The notes below the pieces were generated by a model. The model was not told the DNA's origin, made no database searches, and worked only from the letters and a program-made list of their open reading frames with translations. The translations under genes were made by a program, and so were the position numbers. From Chitinophaga pinensis (GTDB lineage: Bacteria; Bacteroidota; Bacteroidia; NS11-12g; UBA9320), in NCBI GenBank assembly GCA_945890595.1, contig CAMDCQ010000096.1:1-8533 (forward strand): a stretch of 8,533 bases of DNA, given 5' to 3'. Below, piece by piece: positions 6,984 to 8,533 of this stretch; position 1 is the stretch's first letter, and each line of letters starts with the position of its first letter.

Positions 6984-7008
6984 TTGGGCATACCTATTTG
7001 TACTTTGG
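6984..7008 (+). promoter_or_regulatory. Probable groESL promoter, type uncertain
   Basis: groESL needs a promoter after the terminator, and this stretch holds the best candidates. TACTTTGG (7001-7008) differs at one base from the -7 box TAnnTTTG and would start transcription near 7013. The only nearby TTTG (6983-6986) is too close to be a standard -33 element. TTGGGCAT...TATTTGTA also recalls a sigma-54 -24/-12 promoter (TGGCAC-N5-TTGCW), but the spacing is one base too long and the -12 C is a T. The rest of the leader to 7087 holds only an AT-rich inverted repeat (TTATTTA-T-TAAATAA, 7072-7086) just before the groES start. Confidence 0.35.
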
Positions 7009-7087
7009 AGTGTAAAATTGTCCTTTTTTCGCTGTGGCATAGAGTGTGAAGACGTAGGCTGTAACAATCAATTATTTATTAAATAAA

Positions 7088-7357
7088 ATGAACATAAAAC
7101 CATTATCAGACAGAGTTGTGGTAGAGCCAGCAGCAGCTGAAACTAAAACTGCAGGCGGTATCTATATTCCGGATACTGCAAAAGAGAAGCCTCAAAAAGG
7201 TACTGTATTAGCGGTAGGACCAGGTAAAGTAGATGAGCCAACCACCGTAAAGGTAGGGGACGTCGTATTGTACGGTAAATACTCTGGTACAGAGCTAAAC
7301 GTAGAAGGTAAAGAGTTATTAATTATGAGAGAATCAGATATTCTCGCAATCATTTAA
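7088..7357 (+). CDS. groES: Co-chaperonin GroES
   Basis: GroES forms the seven-membered lid on the GroEL ring and closes the chamber in which proteins fold in the cytoplasm. The 89-residue protein is complete. It opens with IKPLSDRVVVEP, followed by the mobile loop that contacts GroEL (about residues 16-32, with GGIYIPDTAKEKP), then GTVLAVGPGK, the KVGDVVLYGKYSGTE strand block, and the family's typical ending MRESDILAII. The start codon is preceded by an A/T-rich, Shine-Dalgarno-free leader, as is usual in Bacteroidota. groEL follows after 27 bases, so the two form the standard groESL operon. Confidence 0.98.
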   Translation: MNIKPLSDRVVVEPAAAETKTAGGIYIPDTAKEKPQKGTVLAVGPGKVDEPTTVKVGDVVLYGKYSGTELNVEGKELLIMRESDILAII

Positions 7358-7384
7358 TCATTTTAAAATTTAAGTTAAAGAAAA

Positions 7385-8533
7385 ATGGCAAAGCAAATAT
7401 TATTTGACACTGTTGCACGTGACAAACTCAAAAACGGAGTAGACGCACTTGCAAACGCAGTAAAAGTAACCCTTGGACCTAAGGGAAGAAACGTAGTTAT
7501 TAACAAAAAATTTGGATCACCAAATATCACCAAAGATGGTGTGACAGTAGCGAAAGAAATAGAGTTAAAAGATCCTGTAGAAAATATGGGTGCTCAGATG
7601 GTAAAAGAAGTAGCGTCTAAAACTGCAGATATCGCAGGAGACGGAACGACTACTGCCACTGTGTTGGCTCAAGCAATCGTTGCTGGCGGACTTAAAAACG
7701 TAGCAGCTGGGGCAAATCCAATGGATTTGAAACGAGGAATCGACAAAGCCGTTATTGCCGTTAAAGAAAATCTAGCTAAACAAAGCGAGAAAGTAGGTGA
7801 TGATTTTGCTAAAATAGGTCAAGTAGCTTCTATATCAGCAAACAATGACGAAGTTATTGGTACGCTAATAGCTGACGCTATGAAAAAAGTAGGTAGAAAC
7901 GGAGTTATTACAGTAGAAGAAGCAAAAGGTACTGAAACTGAGGTAAAAACAGTAGAAGGAATGCAATTTGATAGAGGTTATTTATCTCCATATTTTGTAA
8001 CCAATACGGAGAAAATGGAAGCGGATTTAGATTCTCCTTATATTCTCATTTGCGATAAAAAAATTAGTAGCATGAAAGAATTGCTTCCTGTTCTTGAGCA
8101 AACTGCTCAAACAGGTAAACCGCTTTTAATTATCTCAGAAGAAGTAGAAGGTGAAGCGCTTGCTACTCTTGTGGTTAATAAAATTAGAGGTTCTCTGAAA
8201 GTAGCAGCAGTAAAAGCTCCTGGTTTTGGTGATAGAAGAAAAGCAATGTTACAAGATATTGCCATCTTAACAGGTGGTGCTGTAATAAGTGAAGAACAAG
8301 GTAGAAAGTTAGAAGACACTACCTTAGAAATGCTAGGTACTGCTGAGAAAATTACCATTGATAAAGAGAATACAGTTATCGTAAATGGTGCTGGTAAATC
8401 TGAGGATATCAAAGGTAGAATTAAGCAAATACAAGCAGAGATGGATAATTCTACCTCTGACTACGATAAAGAAAAACTACAAGAAAGACTTGCTAAGCTT
8501 TCAGGTGGTGTTGCTGTACTCTATATTGGTGCA
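7385..8533 (+). CDS. groEL: Chaperonin GroEL, 5' part (runs off window end)
   Basis: GroEL is the double-ring ATPase that folds proteins in the cytoplasm together with GroES. The window holds 383 codons from the ATG with no stop; the usual length is about 545, so roughly the last third is cut off by the window edge. The equatorial domain begins MAKQILFDTVARDKL and includes VTLGPKGRNVV, D51 in TKDGVTVAKE, and the nucleotide-binding DGTTTAT with D86 (D87 in E. coli). The apical domain has FDRGYLSPYFVTN, LLIISEEVEGEAL and VKAPGFGDRRKAML. The visible part ends at GGVAVLYIGA, just before the second catalytic aspartate (E. coli D398), which therefore cannot be checked. No frameshift or unusual residue is seen. 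Confidence 0.98.
   Translation, partial: MAKQILFDTVARDKLKNGVDALANAVKVTLGPKGRNVVINKKFGSPNITKDGVTVAKEIELKDPVENMGAQMVKEVASKTADIAGDGTTTATVLAQAIVAGGLKNVAAGANPMDLKRGIDKAVIAVKENLAKQSEKVGDDFAKIGQVASISANNDEVIGTLIADAMKKVGRNGVITVEEAKGTETEVKTVEGMQFDRGYLSPYFVTNTEKMEADLDSPYILICDKKISSMKELLPVLEQTAQTGKPLLIISEEVEGEALATLVVNKIRGSLKVAAVKAPGFGDRRKAMLQDIAILTGGAVISEEQGRKLEDTTLEMLGTAEKITIDKENTVIVNGAGKSEDIKGRIKQIQAEMDNSTSDYDKEKLQERLAKLSGGVAVLYIGA

Noticed and set aside
7072..7086. TTATTTATTAAATAA dyad as an operator
   Set aside because: It is pure A/T directly before the start codon, where AT-rich leaders are normal in this phylum, so symmetry by chance is likely.
6887..7087. CIRCE/HrcA operator upstream of groES
   Set aside because: No TTAGCACTC or GAGTGCTAA half-site is present; the palindrome found has a different sequence.
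8107..8412. Minus-strand open frame of 101 codons
   Set aside because: It lies wholly inside the highly conserved groEL coding sequence on the other strand and has no recognisable features.

Overview
The window looks like chromosomal DNA from a member of the Bacteroidota, probably Flavobacteriia or a close relative. This rests on four things: AT-rich DNA; start sites preceded by A/T-rich leaders rather than Shine-Dalgarno sequences; a secreted nuclease with a type IX secretion (Por) C-terminal sorting domain; and the gene run sigma-54-type activator, lptE, TPR protein, secG, groES, groEL, which I recognise from Bacteroidota genomes. All recognisable genes lie on the + strand. I saw no RNA gene, insertion sequence, CRISPR array or phage gene.

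Region 1 (about 1-3459) holds a secreted, T9SS-exported endonuclease I family protein (79-1635). After 30 bases comes a full-length SppA signal peptide peptidase (1666-3459) with both catalytic residues. Region 2 (3460-3637) is a 178-base gap with a weak hairpin and, just before the next gene, a compact cluster of repeats. Region 3 (3638-6886) is a tightly packed operon: a sigma-54 activator without a sensory domain, the outer-membrane LPS-assembly lipoprotein LptE (17-base overlap), an acidic TPR protein of unknown role (4-base overlap), and SecG (3-base gap). It ends in a strong intrinsic terminator. Region 4 (6887-7087) is the groESL control region. Region 5 (7088-8533) is groES followed by groEL, which runs off the window end.

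Most of the window is conserved housekeeping: outer-membrane LPS insertion (LptE), inner-membrane protein export (SecG), membrane proteolysis of signal peptides or misfolded proteins (SppA), and cytosolic folding (GroES/GroEL). I see no strong evidence of a wholly new system. The most interesting signal is regulatory. An 11-base core, TGYCATTTTTG, occurs in an inverted repeat just upstream of the sigma-54-type activator gene and again, on the opposite strand, in a perfect palindrome upstream of groES. This suggests, without proving, that the activator controls itself and groESL, or that one stress regulator controls both. The other main lead is the uncharacterised acidic TPR protein fixed between lptE and secG.
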